From an uncultured Eubacteriales bacterium (GTDB lineage: Bacteria; Bacillota; Clostridia; Oscillospirales; CAG-272), in NCBI GenBank assembly GCA_934373635.1, contig CAKROZ010000001.1:186001-250000 (forward strand): a DNA stretch of 64,000 nucleotides. The letters are read 5' to 3'. Position 1 is the first letter of the stretch. Every line of letters begins with the position of its first letter. A program made the translations under genes and the position numbers. The notes beneath the pieces are model-generated. The model worked only from the letters and a program-made list of their open reading frames with translations, had not been told where the DNA came from and did no database searches. Shown one piece after another: positions 7,177-16,900 of this stretch.

Positions 7177-8724
7177 ATGGATATGTTGAAATATATCATT
7201 AAGCGGTTGCTCCTGTCGATACTGATCCTCTTCGGCGTGTCGATCATCATTTACGCGCTCGCGCGAATGATGCCGACCGACTATGTGGACAATCAGTATT
7301 CCTCTGCGGTACAGCAGGGAACGATGAAGCAGGAGGACGTTGACCGCATCAAGGAGCTTTACGGTCTTTCGATGCCCGACGCCTATCTGTCGGTCACATT
7401 GGGGACGGGAAGCGGCTATGCGGGCACCCGCTTTGTGAAAAACGCGAAGACGGAGCACTATGACGTCGACCTCGCCCTCCTTCTGAAGGAGGATGCGCGC
7501 GTGCGCGACGAGCTTGCCCGCACCGATCTCACCGCCGAGGAGCGCGCGGAGTTTGAGCGTCAGAAGAGCGAAAACGACGAGTCTCTCGAAAAATTCTACC
7601 GCGAATGGTACATCGGTGAGTATGACAGCGGTGATCTCCGCCTCATCATAGAGAAGTACGACGCGGAAAAGAGAGCGTATACCTACCGTGTCGGCGTCGT
7701 CACCGCCAAGGGTGCAAAGGTGGAGGACGATACGACGAAGGAGGACGGGAAGGACAATTCCTATATCGCCCTCGAGGAGACCTTCACCGAAAAGGAGTCG
7801 GGCACGTGGTCCTTCTCCGAAGAGACGGATAAAGACAGTATGCGCCAGATCACGATGGCGGCAAAGGACGGCACCGCGGTGACATGTACCGTCGGCTACC
7901 GTGCCGCGAATTTCTGGGATAAGACGGGCGCCATTCTCTCGGGCTACTTCGGCTGGCTCTTCAACATGCTTCGGGGCGACTTCGGAATGTCCTTTAAGTA
8001 TAAGAAGCCCGTCAAGGAAGTCATTTTCCAGAACATGGGAATCTCCTTTGCGATCGCCTTTGTCGCGACGGTTCTCCAGTTTGCCATCGCGATCCCTCTC
8101 GGGATTAAGGCGGCGACGCATCAGTACGGCGTTGTCGATTACAGCGTGACCGTCTTTTCGATGATCGGTATCAGCCTTCCGACCTTCTTCCTCTCCGCGC
8201 TCGTGATCCGTCTCTTCGCCGTCCAGCTCGGATGGTTTGAGGTCGGCGGTATCGCGTCCTCCTCTTTGCCGATGGACGCGAGCTGGATCGTGCGCTTCGG
8301 GGACAACCTTTGGCATATGGTACTGCCGATGTTCGTGCTCGTCGTGCTTTCCATCGGTTCGCTGATGCGCTACACCCGTACCAATACGCTCGAGGCGCTC
8401 AATGCCGATTACGTCCGCACCGCGAGAGCGAAGGGACTTCCCGAGCGCACGGTCATCAACAAGCACGCCTTCCGCAATACGATGATCCCCCTCGTTACCA
8501 TGATGGCGGGAATTCTGCCGAGCCTGTTCGGCGGCGCCATGATCACCGAGACGGTCTTCAGTATTCCGGGTATCGGTAAGCTTGCCTACGACGCCCTCAT
8601 CGTCGCGGATGTTCCCTTTATCATGGGATATAACGTATTTATCGCGGTCCTGACCGTCATCGGTACGCTGCTCAGCGACCTGATGTACGCCGTCGTCGAC
8701 CCGCGTGTCAAGCTCGGAAGATAA
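7177..8724 (+). CDS. oppB: Oligopeptide ABC transporter permease OppB
   Basis: 515 residues. One membrane helix at the N-terminus (IIKRLLLSILILFGVSIIIYALARMMPTD), then the extracytoplasmic region, then five helices from about residue 280 with the permease EAA-type loop (NADYVRTARAKGLPERTVINKHAFRN). Usual OppB length is about 310-330; the excess is a Lys/Glu-rich insertion of about 170 residues (about 75-245) in the first extracytoplasmic loop. LRGDFGMSFKYKKPV after it matches the family. It is the first intact gene of oppBCDF; the next gene begins 12 bp later behind AAGGAGG. Forms the membrane channel with OppC for peptide import. Confidence 0.92.
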   Translation: MDMLKYIIKRLLLSILILFGVSIIIYALARMMPTDYVDNQYSSAVQQGTMKQEDVDRIKELYGLSMPDAYLSVTLGTGSGYAGTRFVKNAKTEHYDVDLALLLKEDARVRDELARTDLTAEERAEFERQKSENDESLEKFYREWYIGEYDSGDLRLIIEKYDAEKRAYTYRVGVVTAKGAKVEDDTTKEDGKDNSYIALEETFTEKESGTWSFSEETDKDSMRQITMAAKDGTAVTCTVGYRAANFWDKTGAILSGYFGWLFNMLRGDFGMSFKYKKPVKEVIFQNMGISFAIAFVATVLQFAIAIPLGIKAATHQYGVVDYSVTVFSMIGISLPTFFLSALVIRLFAVQLGWFEVGGIASSSLPMDASWIVRFGDNLWHMVLPMFVLVVLSIGSLMRYTRTNTLEALNADYVRTARAKGLPERTVINKHAFRNTMIPLVTMMAGILPSLFGGAMITETVFSIPGIGKLAYDALIVADVPFIMGYNVFIAVLTVIGTLLSDLMYAVVDPRVKLGR

Positions 8725-8736
8725 GGAGGTTTTGCC

Positions 8737-9882
8737 ATGAAACATATCAATGAAGAAAACGAAGCCTCCCTCCGCGAGAGCGGACTTCCCGAGAGCGAGG
8801 AATTCGAGCTTGCCGAGACGCAGATCCTCGAGGAGGAAAAGCTCTCGAAGGAAGAGCTCCTCGAGGCGGAATTCGAAGAAGAGGATCGCGAGGAAGAGGA
8901 GATCGCGGGACGGACACTGAGCCCGACGCGCCTCGTTCTGAAGCGTTTCTTCCGCTCGAAGCTGTCCATGACGGGTCTCGTCATTCTGCTTTGCCTGTTT
9001 GTTTTCTCCTTTCTCGGCCCCGTCTTCCGCTTTCTTCCCTTCGTATGGGGAGAGAAGGAGTCGGACGAGAGCTCTGCCGTGAAGGAAGAGTACAGCACCG
9101 AGGTCAAAATGCCCGAGTACGGCACCGACCCCGTGTATATCGTGTCCTATTCCTACCCGACAAACTACCTGAAGCCCTCCGCGACGCACCTGCTCGGTAC
9201 GGATGATAAGGGATTCGATGTCTATTCCCGTCTGATGTACGGCGGACGCGTGTCCCTGACTGTCGGCTTCGTCGTCGTCATTCTGGAGACGATCCTCGGC
9301 GTCCTGCTCGGCGGTATCGCGGGCTATTTCGGCGGCTGGGTGGATCAGGTCATCATGCGTATCGTCGATATCTTCAACTGCGTTCCCACACTGCCGATGA
9401 TGATGATCGTCGGCGTCGCGCTCGAAGCCAAGAACATTTCGGGTCCCGCGAAGCTGTATATCATGATGGCGATGCTGACCTTCTTCGGTTGGGCGGGTAC
9501 CGCGCGCCTTGTACGCGGACAGATCCTCTCCCTTCGTGAGCAGGACTTCATGCTCAGCGCGGAGGCAAGCGGTCTGACCGCCTCGCGGAAGATCTTTCGC
9601 CACCTCGTTCCGAACGTCATGCCGCAGCTCATCGTTTCGATGACGCTCGGACTCGGCGGTATCATCCTGACCGAGGCGACCCTCGGCTACCTCGGCATCG
9701 GTCTTCCCGCGGAATACGCGACGTGGGGAAATATGATCAACGCCGCCGCGAACAACACCGCTCTCCGCCTGTATCCGAACCTTTGGGTGGCGCCCGGCGT
9801 GTGCATTGTGCTTGCCGTTCTTGCCTTCAACTTTGTCGGAGACGGTCTGCGCGATGCCTTTGACCCGAAAGCGAGGAGATAA
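8737..9882 (+). CDS. oppC: Oligopeptide ABC transporter permease OppC
   Basis: 381 residues. A very acidic cytoplasmic extension (residues 1-62, with runs such as EEFELAETQILEEEKLSKEE) precedes the usual OppC N-terminus RLVLKRFFRSKLSMTGLVIL. HLLGTDDKGFDVYSRLMYGGRVSL is the family signature, and the EAA loop reads LREQDFMLSAEASGLTASRK. Six membrane segments in total. Partner of OppB; OppD begins 4 bp after its stop, so the genes are translationally close. The acidic tail is longer than in typical family members. Confidence 0.93.
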   Translation: MKHINEENEASLRESGLPESEEFELAETQILEEEKLSKEELLEAEFEEEDREEEEIAGRTLSPTRLVLKRFFRSKLSMTGLVILLCLFVFSFLGPVFRFLPFVWGEKESDESSAVKEEYSTEVKMPEYGTDPVYIVSYSYPTNYLKPSATHLLGTDDKGFDVYSRLMYGGRVSLTVGFVVVILETILGVLLGGIAGYFGGWVDQVIMRIVDIFNCVPTLPMMMIVGVALEAKNISGPAKLYIMMAMLTFFGWAGTARLVRGQILSLREQDFMLSAEASGLTASRKIFRHLVPNVMPQLIVSMTLGLGGIILTEATLGYLGIGLPAEYATWGNMINAAANNTALRLYPNLWVAPGVCIVLAVLAFNFVGDGLRDAFDPKARR

Positions 9883-9885
9883 CCG

Positions 9886-11202
9886 ATGAAAAAGACGACC
9901 AAAGCCAAAGGATTGTATATCGACGCGAAGGAATCCCGCAACATTGCGAAGGAGAACCTGCGCACCATCAAGGAGCTTAAAAAGAAGCGCGCGGCATACA
10001 AGCCCGAGGATTATATCACGACCATGCGCGACCCCAAGAATATCGTGGAATTCGACGATCTGCGCACCTATTTCTTCACCGACAACGGTGTTGTCAAGGC
10101 GGTCAACGGCGTTTCCTTCGATATTCCGCAGGGCTCGACCGTCGGCGTCGTCGGCGAGTCGGGATGCGGAAAGTCGGTCACGAGCCTTTCGCTTATGCAG
10201 CTCGTGCAGGGTCCCATGGGACAGATCGTAGACGGCAGCATCCGCTTCCGTACCACGGTGAGACGGCAGGTAGGCTCCGAGCCCCTGATCGTTCCCGAAC
10301 GGGATAAGGACGGAAACGTCGTCAAAGACGAGAACGGACAGCCGAAGATGGTCGGCGTCAAGGGGCACTTCGGCAAGCCCCGCAAGAAGGCGATCTATGA
10401 GGAGCACGAGGAGGTCGTGGATATCGCGAAGCTTCCCGTCTCCGAGATGGCTTCCATCCGCGGACGCGAGATCGCCATGATCTTCCAAGAGCCGATGACC
10501 TCGCTGAACCCCGTCTTCACCGTCGGCGATCAGCTCGACGAAATGACCCTTCTGCATACGAACGGCGCGACGAAGGAAATGGCGAAGGAGCGCAGCATCG
10601 AGATGCTGAAGCTCGTCGGCATCGCCATGCCGGAGCACGTGTATGACTCCTTCCCGCATCAGCTCTCGGGCGGTATGCGTCAGCGCGCGATGATTGCGAT
10701 GGCGCTCTGTTGCAACCCGAAGCTCATCATTGCGGACGAGCCGACCACGGCGCTCGACGTGACGATTCAGGCACAGATTCTCGATCTTCTTCGCGACGTG
10801 AAGGACAAGATCGACGGCAGTATCCTTCTGATCACGCACGACCTCGGCGTCATTGCCGAGATGGTGGATTACGTCGTCGTCATGTACTCGGGGCGTGTCG
10901 TGGAGAAGGGAACCGTCGAGGAGATCTTCAAGAATCCTCTGCACCCTTATACCATCGGACTGCAAAAGAGCAAGCCCGTCGTCGGACGCAAGGTCGACCG
11001 ACTGTACAGCATCCCCGGCAATGTTCCGAACCCAATCAACATGCGGGAGCATTGCTATTTCAGAAACCGCTGTGATAAGCGGTGCGAGGCGTGCCTCGGC
11101 GGCTACCCTCCGATGATACAGGTCTCGCCGACCCATTTCGTCGCCTGCTATCGCGCGACGGAACAGGCAGAAAATGCAGGAGAGGAGAAGACGGAAAAGT
11201 AA
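9886..11202 (+). CDS. oppD: Oligopeptide ABC transporter ATPase OppD
   Basis: 438 residues. Walker A GESGCGKSVTS (about residue 94), signature LSGGMRQR, Walker B LIIADEPTTALD, and His-switch ITHDLG are all present. The C-terminal oligopeptide-binding extension carries Cys residues (EHCYFRNRCDKRCEAC) like those known to bind an Fe-S cluster in some DppD proteins. Unusual: about 45 extra N-terminal residues, and an insertion of about 65 residues between Walker A and the Q-loop (FRTTVRRQVGSEP to EEVVDIAKLP). Hydrolyses ATP with OppF on the cytoplasmic face of OppBC. Confidence 0.94.
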   Translation: MKKTTKAKGLYIDAKESRNIAKENLRTIKELKKKRAAYKPEDYITTMRDPKNIVEFDDLRTYFFTDNGVVKAVNGVSFDIPQGSTVGVVGESGCGKSVTSLSLMQLVQGPMGQIVDGSIRFRTTVRRQVGSEPLIVPERDKDGNVVKDENGQPKMVGVKGHFGKPRKKAIYEEHEEVVDIAKLPVSEMASIRGREIAMIFQEPMTSLNPVFTVGDQLDEMTLLHTNGATKEMAKERSIEMLKLVGIAMPEHVYDSFPHQLSGGMRQRAMIAMALCCNPKLIIADEPTTALDVTIQAQILDLLRDVKDKIDGSILLITHDLGVIAEMVDYVVVMYSGRVVEKGTVEEIFKNPLHPYTIGLQKSKPVVGRKVDRLYSIPGNVPNPINMREHCYFRNRCDKRCEACLGGYPPMIQVSPTHFVACYRATEQAENAGEEKTEK

Positions 11203-11220
11203 ACTTTTCTGTACATAAAT

Positions 11221-12246
<1,026 letters not shown>

Positions 12247-12474
12247 CAAAAAAGCAGTAAAAAGCAAAATTGGCGTTGCTCCTATCTAACAGACTGTGTG
12301 GCTTACAAAGCAGAAGAAAATGCGGAAAATGCAAGCACGCGCAGGGAAGCATTGTTACATGCCGCGCAAAAATCTTTCTTCCGATGGGTTTGAATCCGTT
12401 TGAATTTTGCGGGAGCGGCGGAAAATTCAACCTCTTTGATTTGTGCCGCCTTTGGCGGTGGAAGGGAGACGATT

Positions 12475-13008
12475 ATGAAGCATATTGTCGAAAAAATCGC
12501 ACTCGCGTTGTTCTTTGTCGCAGTCCTTCTTTTCTCGGCAACCGCCTGTGGCGGAAAAACCTACACCGTCACCTTTGCGGGCGAGGGCGTAAACCTTCCC
12601 GCACAGTCGGTAGCGGCGGGTGAATGTGCGACCGAACCGCAACCCCCCGAAAAAGAGGGGTATATCTTTCTCGGCTGGTACGAGGAGGGAAAAGACGAGC
12701 CCTATCACTTTTCTCTTCCCGTGGCCAAGGATCTTACGTTGACCGCAAGATTTGAAAAAAATATTTCTTATTCCGTTACCTTCGCGGGTGAGGGCGTAAA
12801 CCTTCCCGCACAGACGGTCGCCCTCGGTGGAAAGGCGAACAAGCCGAGCTCTCCCGTCAGGGCGGGCTATGTGTTTCTCGGTTGGTATCTTGAAGGGGCG
12901 GATGTCGCATTTGATTTTGACACCGTCATTACGTCGGACATCACCCTGCATGCCCGTTACAAGACGCTGGACATTGAGGATGCCACCCCTGCCCATCCTT
13001 TTCTCTGA
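12475..13008 (+). CDS. Lipoprotein with two InlB-type (Listeria-Bacteroides) repeats
   Basis: 177 residues from ATG 12475 (GAAGGGAGA upstream). Signal peptide with lipobox SATAC, so the mature Cys is lipidated and the protein faces outward. Two repeats of about 70 residues follow, both beginning TVTFAGEGVNLPAQ or SVTFAGEGVNLPAQ and both containing the hallmark GYxFLGWYxEG. Such repeats are a surface-protein scaffold (beta-grasp fold). The protein ends soon after the second repeat, so no catalytic domain is present. Function unknown. A strong terminator follows. Confidence 0.88.
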   Translation: MKHIVEKIALALFFVAVLLFSATACGGKTYTVTFAGEGVNLPAQSVAAGECATEPQPPEKEGYIFLGWYEEGKDEPYHFSLPVAKDLTLTARFEKNISYSVTFAGEGVNLPAQTVALGGKANKPSSPVRAGYVFLGWYLEGADVAFDFDTVITSDITLHARYKTLDIEDATPAHPFL

Positions 13009-13036
13009 CGCGCACTCGAACCCATCATTGCTTTCG

Positions 13037-13078
13037 AAAAACCTTCCGAAGAGGCATCCGCCGCTTCGGAAGGTTTTT
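13037..13078. terminator. Intrinsic terminator, both strands
   Basis: 15-bp perfect stem AAAAACCTTCCGAAG/CTTCGGAAGGTTTTT with a 12-nt loop, ending in a T5 run. Separates the InlB-repeat lipoprotein from the serine dehydratase. Confidence 0.92.
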
Positions 13079-13144
13079 GTGAAGATCGGGCAACCGAAAA
13101 ACGAGAGAAAAGCGAAGAAAACAAAGAAACGAAAGGAAAATCCC

Positions 13145-14413
13145 ATGCAATCCGAAGAAAAATACCCCTGCGGAATGGAATCTCTGACCGAGCTCTACCG
13201 CATCGGCAGAGGACCGTCCAGCTCACACACCATCGGACCCGAGAGAGCCTGTCTTGCGTTTGCCGCGCGGTATCCGCAGGCGGATACCTTCCGCGCGGTG
13301 CTTTACGGTTCACTTGCCAAGACGGGCAGGGGACACGGCACCGACCGCGTGATCGAAAAGACACTTCCCGCCTCCTGCGAGGTGATCTTCGATCCGACGC
13401 GTGAAGACCTCCCACACCCGAACACGATGGAGCTTTTCGCTCTTCGGGGCGGCAAGGAGCTCGGACACGCCACCGCCGTGAGCGTCGGGGGCGGACGCAT
13501 CCGCTTCCTTTCGGGGGACATGACGGCGGAGGATGAGACAAACGCCCCGATCGTCTACCGCGAGACGAAATTTTCCGAGATCGCCGCCCTGTGCAGAAAA
13601 GAGGGCATCCGCCTCCCCGAATACGTCCGTCGCGTCGAAGGGGCGAGCATTGACGAATATATGAAGACCGTCTATGAGACGATGGAGGCGTGCATTTTGC
13701 GTGGGCTGGACGACGAGGGGATCCTCCCCGGGGGACTCGGCGTCGCGAAGAAGGCGAAGCTCCTGTATCGCGGGCACAAGGCACAGGGGGAGGACGCCGC
13801 CTCGGCGGAGAATCGCCTTGTCTGCGCTTATGCTTTCGCCGTCGGAGAGCAGAACGCCTCGGGAGAGACGGTCGTCACCGCGCCCACCTGCGGTGCCGCG
13901 GGCGTTCTTCCCGCCGTGCTCTATTATCAGAAGACGGTCGGGGGCTATTCCGAACGTGAGATCTGCGACGCACTCCTGACGGCGGGCGTCGTCGGCAACC
14001 TGATCAAGGCCAATGCCTCGATCTCGGGCGCGGAATGCGGTTGTCAGGTCGAGATCGGCTCCGCTTGTGCGATGGCTGCCGCCGCCCTTTCGGAACTTGC
14101 GGGCGCCGATCTTTCCAAGATCGAATGTGCCGCCGAGATCGCCATCGAGCACCATCTCGGCTTGACCTGCGACCCGATCGGCGGACTCGTGCAGATCCCC
14201 TGCATCGAGCGGAACGCCGTCGCCGCCATGCGTGCCATCAATGCCGCGCGCATCTCGGAGTTTCTCTCCGACCTCCGGAAGATCTCCCTCGACTCGGTGA
14301 TCGTCACCATGCGAGAGACGGGACGCGACATCGCCTGCGCCTATCGCGAGACCTCCGAGGGCGGACTCGCAAAAACCAATCGGGACCTTTGGAAAAAGAC
14401 AAGTGAGAATTGA
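13145..14413 (+). CDS. sdaA: L-serine ammonia-lyase, iron-sulfur type, single chain
   Basis: 422 residues. Deaminates L-serine to pyruvate and ammonia with a 4Fe-4S cluster. The N-terminal beta domain is marked by IGRGPSSSHTIGPERA; the alpha domain by APTCGAAGVLPAVLYY, the Cys-bearing SGAECGCQVEIGSACAM and GLTCDPIGGLVQIPCIERN. Beta and alpha domains are fused, as in E. coli SdaA, whereas many Clostridia have two genes. Start at 13145 behind GAAAGGAAA; longer upstream frame lacks support. The last residues (SEN, TGA) overlap an AT-rich heptamer repeat, which supplies the stop codon. The cluster makes the enzyme oxygen-sensitive, in line with an anaerobe. Confidence 0.95.
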   Translation: MQSEEKYPCGMESLTELYRIGRGPSSSHTIGPERACLAFAARYPQADTFRAVLYGSLAKTGRGHGTDRVIEKTLPASCEVIFDPTREDLPHPNTMELFALRGGKELGHATAVSVGGGRIRFLSGDMTAEDETNAPIVYRETKFSEIAALCRKEGIRLPEYVRRVEGASIDEYMKTVYETMEACILRGLDDEGILPGGLGVAKKAKLLYRGHKAQGEDAASAENRLVCAYAFAVGEQNASGETVVTAPTCGAAGVLPAVLYYQKTVGGYSEREICDALLTAGVVGNLIKANASISGAECGCQVEIGSACAMAAAALSELAGADLSKIECAAEIAIEHHLGLTCDPIGGLVQIPCIERNAVAAMRAINAARISEFLSDLRKISLDSVIVTMRETGRDIACAYRETSEGGLAKTNRDLWKKTSEN

Positions 14414-14432
14414 GAACTATGAATTATGAATT
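14404..14432 (+). repeat. AATTATG heptamer repeat element, copy 2
   Basis: GAGAATTGAGAACTATGAATT and one more unit overlap the last codons and stop of the serine dehydratase gene. Same family as the elements at 5402, 58441 and 59626. Confidence 0.75.
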
Positions 14433-14462
14433 AGGTGCTCCTGTTTGCAAAGTTGAAGATTG

Positions 14463-14609
14463 ACTCCTTGCTGTGCCGTTACGGGAGAGGCGGCGGGCGC
14501 CGCCGCGGCGCTCTTTGACGGGGCGTCGGCGATCGATGTACATGCCTTGCAGAACTCTCTGAAACAGAGAGGCGTGAAACTCCATGAAAGCGAGCTTTCG
14601 CCGCTTTGA
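14463..14609 (+). pseudogene. C-terminal remnant of a FAD-dependent oxidoreductase
   Basis: One frame reads TPCCAVTGEAAGAAAALFDG followed by ASAIDVHALQNSLKQRGVKL and a stop at 14607-14609. The (G)EAAGxAAAL segment followed by D-V-x-x-LQ-x-x-L-x-x-x-G-V is characteristic of the C-terminus of the flavin-dependent oxidoreductases of the FAD_oxidored family. No start, no dinucleotide-binding N-terminus and no upstream frame exist; the heptamer repeat and serine dehydratase stop lie directly before it. It is the tail of a deleted gene. Confidence 0.7.
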
Positions 14610-14650
14610 TCGTCGCATCGCGCAAAACACCTATAGGAAAAAAACAAAAG

Positions 14651-14676
14651 AAAACCGCCGAGAGATCGGCGGTTTT
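14651..14676. terminator. Intrinsic terminator, both strands
   Basis: Stem AAAACCGCCGA/TCGGCGGTTTT with a GAGA tetraloop and a T7 run on the plus strand. Lies at the convergence of the + strand remnant and the 3' end of panE on the minus strand. Confidence 0.92.
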
Positions 14677-14704
14677 TTTAAATATAAGTTTACAAAAAAT
14701 GCAG

Positions 14705-15628
14705 TTAATCGAGCGCCGAACGCTCCTTTGCGTGGATCAGGCGGACAATGGCTTCGTGCGTCAGCGTCGGGATATGATATTTTTCTCCGAGGCGGATCAC
14801 CGCGCCGTTGATGCTGTCGATCTCGGTCGGGCGTCCCTTTTCCATGTCCTGACACATGGAGGCGCGCCCCTCGGAGAGCACCGTCGCCGTGTGTATGACC
14901 GAGGCAAACAGCTTGTCGGGCGAGAACTCCTCGCCGTCCGCCCGTGCCACCGCGGCAGCTTCCGAGATCAGGACGCGGGTCAGCTCGCGGGCAAATTCGT
15001 TTTCCGCGATGAATCCGATCTTCCGATCGAGCAGGGCGGTAACGGGATTGATCGTCATGTTGACAAACAGCTTTTCCCAGAGCAGGCGCTTCACATTGGG
15101 AGAAAACACCGTATCGATCCCCGCGGCGCGGAACGCATCGACGATTCGCCTCGCGGTTTTTTCATTTCCCGCTGGGGAGCCGATGGTCGTCACCCCGACG
15201 CCCGAGTGAAAGATCTCGGCGGGGGCGGTGGTGACAGAATTGTGCTTGGTCGTTCCGAGCAGGATCCTCTCGCGGGGGAGAAACTGCTCCATGATCTCCT
15301 CGTTCCCCATGCCGTTCTGCAAGGAGAGGAGCAGGGTGTCGCGCCCGAAGAGCGCGCGGTTTGCCACGATCGCCGCCCGTGTTGCCGCCGCCTTGACAAA
15401 GAGGATCACGAGCTCCTTTTCCTCCTCGTCCTTGCCGCTCATTTTGGTCGGAATGCGAAAGACCTCCGAGCGTCCGTCCGTCTCGCCGACGCGGATGCCC
15501 CGCACATTGGCGGCATCCACCGTTACGCGGGACACGTCATAGAGCGTGATGCGGTGGCAGGGGGAGAGAAGGGCGGCGAACAGGCAGCCCATGGCGCCCG
15601 CGCCGATGATTCCGATGTTCATGTTCAT
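14705..15628 (-). CDS. panE: 2-Dehydropantoate 2-reductase family protein
   Basis: 307 residues. NADP-binding GIIGAGAMGCLFAALL at the N-terminus, the family's LVKA-like segment as LVILFVKAAAT, substrate-region QNGMGNEE, and the catalytic Lys region LLWEKLFVNMTINPVTALL. Reduces ketopantoate to pantoate in coenzyme A synthesis; some relatives act on other 2-oxo acids. Start at 15628, the first of two in-frame ATGs (MNMNIG). A small hairpin (CCGCC/GGCGG) lies just upstream in the 35-bp gap after ilvE, with which it is cotranscribed. Pairing with a branched-chain aminotransferase fits, because ketoisovalerate feeds pantoate synthesis. Confidence 0.85.
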   Translation of the reverse strand: MNMNIGIIGAGAMGCLFAALLSPCHRITLYDVSRVTVDAANVRGIRVGETDGRSEVFRIPTKMSGKDEEEKELVILFVKAAATRAAIVANRALFGRDTLLLSLQNGMGNEEIMEQFLPRERILLGTTKHNSVTTAPAEIFHSGVGVTTIGSPAGNEKTARRIVDAFRAAGIDTVFSPNVKRLLWEKLFVNMTINPVTALLDRKIGFIAENEFARELTRVLISEAAAVARADGEEFSPDKLFASVIHTATVLSEGRASMCQDMEKGRPTEIDSINGAVIRLGEKYHIPTLTHEAIVRLIHAKERSALD

Positions 15629-15663
15629 ATCTCCGCCGAGGGCGGATGCTCCTTTCTTTTTTG

Positions 15664-16665
15664 TTACGGTTTGATCTCGAGAAGCCAGCCCTCGGGCGCT
15701 GTGACCTCGCCGTGCTGAATGGCGATCAGCGTCTCGCGGAGGCGCCGCAGGGTGACGGGCTCTCCGAAGGTGTAACGGGTGCCGTGGTCGTCGACCTCTC
15801 CGACGGGGGAGATCACGGCGGCGGTCCCGCAGAGCCCACATTCGGCAAAGTCCGCCATCTCCTCCTTGCGGATCGGGCGTTCCTCGGTCGGGATCCCGAG
15901 CAGCTCCTTTGCCACATAGAGCAGAGAGCGGCGGGTGATGGAGGGAAGGATGGAGTCGGACTTCGGCGTGACGAGGACGCCCTCCCGCGTGACGAAAAGG
16001 ACGTTCGCACCGCCCGTCTCTTCGATATAGGTGCGGCTCGCGGGGTCGAGATACAGATTCTCGTCATACCCGCATTCGTGCGCGTCGGCAATGGCGTAAA
16101 GGCTCATCGCATAGTTGAGCCCCGCCTTGATATTGCCCGTGCCGTGCGGTGCCGCGCGGTCAAAGTCGCTGACGCGCAGGCGAAGGAGCCGCTCTCCTCC
16201 TTGAAAATAAGAGCCGACGGGGGAGGCGAAGACGCGGAACTCAAACTCGGTCGCGGGCTTTACTCCGAGCACCGCGTTCGTGCCGAAGACGAAGGGGCGG
16301 AGATAGAGGGAACCGCCGCTTTCCGCGGAGGGAATCTCTTTTTGGTTGGCGCGTACCACCTCGCGCACCGCCTCGAGGAACTGCCCGTCGGGGAGGGGCG
16401 GGATCTTCATGCGGACGCAGGAGTCGTGAAGCCGCTTTTCGTTCAGATCGGGGCGGAAGCAGAGGATCCGTCCGTCCTTTGCGCGGTACGCTTTGAGCCC
16501 CTCGAAGCAGGTTTGCGCGTATTGAAGCACGCAGGCGGACTCGTTCAGCGTGACGGTGGAGCGGGAGGTCAGTGTACCCGCACCCCACGCACCGTTTTTG
16601 TAAAGCGCTACGTAGCGCTTCGGCGTTCTGTGATAGGCAAAGCCGCGGATCTCTTCTTTTTTCAT
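15664..16665 (-). CDS. ilvE: Branched-chain amino acid aminotransferase
   Basis: 333 residues, fold-type IV PLP enzyme. YAQTCFEGLKAYR and the PLP Lys in GTGNIKAGLNYAMSL (Lys180) are present, along with YIEETGGANVLFV and the cofactor phosphate-loop region LPSITRRSLL. Transfers amino groups between glutamate and leucine, isoleucine or valine. Start at 16665 (MKKEEIRGFAYH). It has its own strong promoter (16824-16851) and an approximately 150-nt leader with two strong hairpins, suggesting control by attenuation; panE is cotranscribed downstream. Confidence 0.95.
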   Translation of the reverse strand: MKKEEIRGFAYHRTPKRYVALYKNGAWGAGTLTSRSTVTLNESACVLQYAQTCFEGLKAYRAKDGRILCFRPDLNEKRLHDSCVRMKIPPLPDGQFLEAVREVVRANQKEIPSAESGGSLYLRPFVFGTNAVLGVKPATEFEFRVFASPVGSYFQGGERLLRLRVSDFDRAAPHGTGNIKAGLNYAMSLYAIADAHECGYDENLYLDPASRTYIEETGGANVLFVTREGVLVTPKSDSILPSITRRSLLYVAKELLGIPTEERPIRKEEMADFAECGLCGTAAVISPVGEVDDHGTRYTFGEPVTLRRLRETLIAIQHGEVTAPEGWLLEIKP

Positions 16666-16742
16666 ATTTTTGCACTTTCTGCCGCGGAGCGTTTCGAGGG
16701 ACGGGTGTCCGATGCCTCCTCTCCGCGAGCCTTGATTTTTGT

Positions 16743-16808
16743 TTTTATCGGGAATACGCCCGATAAAAGAAAAACGGCGTCCTTCGGGAATTCCCGAAAG
16801 ACACCGTT
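16743..16808 (-). promoter_or_regulatory. ilvE leader with terminator-like hairpin and a second hairpin
   Basis: Read on the minus strand, positions 16808-16773 form a 16-bp hairpin (AACGGTGTCTTTCGGG, AATT loop, complement with two G-U pairs) followed at once by TTTTTCTTTT: an intrinsic terminator shape inside the leader. Next, 16768-16743 form a perfect 10-bp stem (TTTTATCGGG/CCCGATAAAA). No T-box motif or leader-peptide ATG is evident before the first hairpin. Confidence 0.6.
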
Positions 16809-16823
16809 GCCTTTATGGTATTT

Positions 16824-16851
16824 ATTATACACGCTTTTCGAAAATTGTCAA
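16824..16851 (-). promoter_or_regulatory. ilvE-panE promoter
   Basis: TTGACA (16851-16846), 16-bp spacer, TATAAT (16829-16824) on the minus strand; transcription start expected near 16817. Confidence 0.85.
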
Positions 16852-16900
16852 GCGTTTTCCGAAAAAAACAGGAAAAACGCGAAATTTCCGAGGGGAGAGG

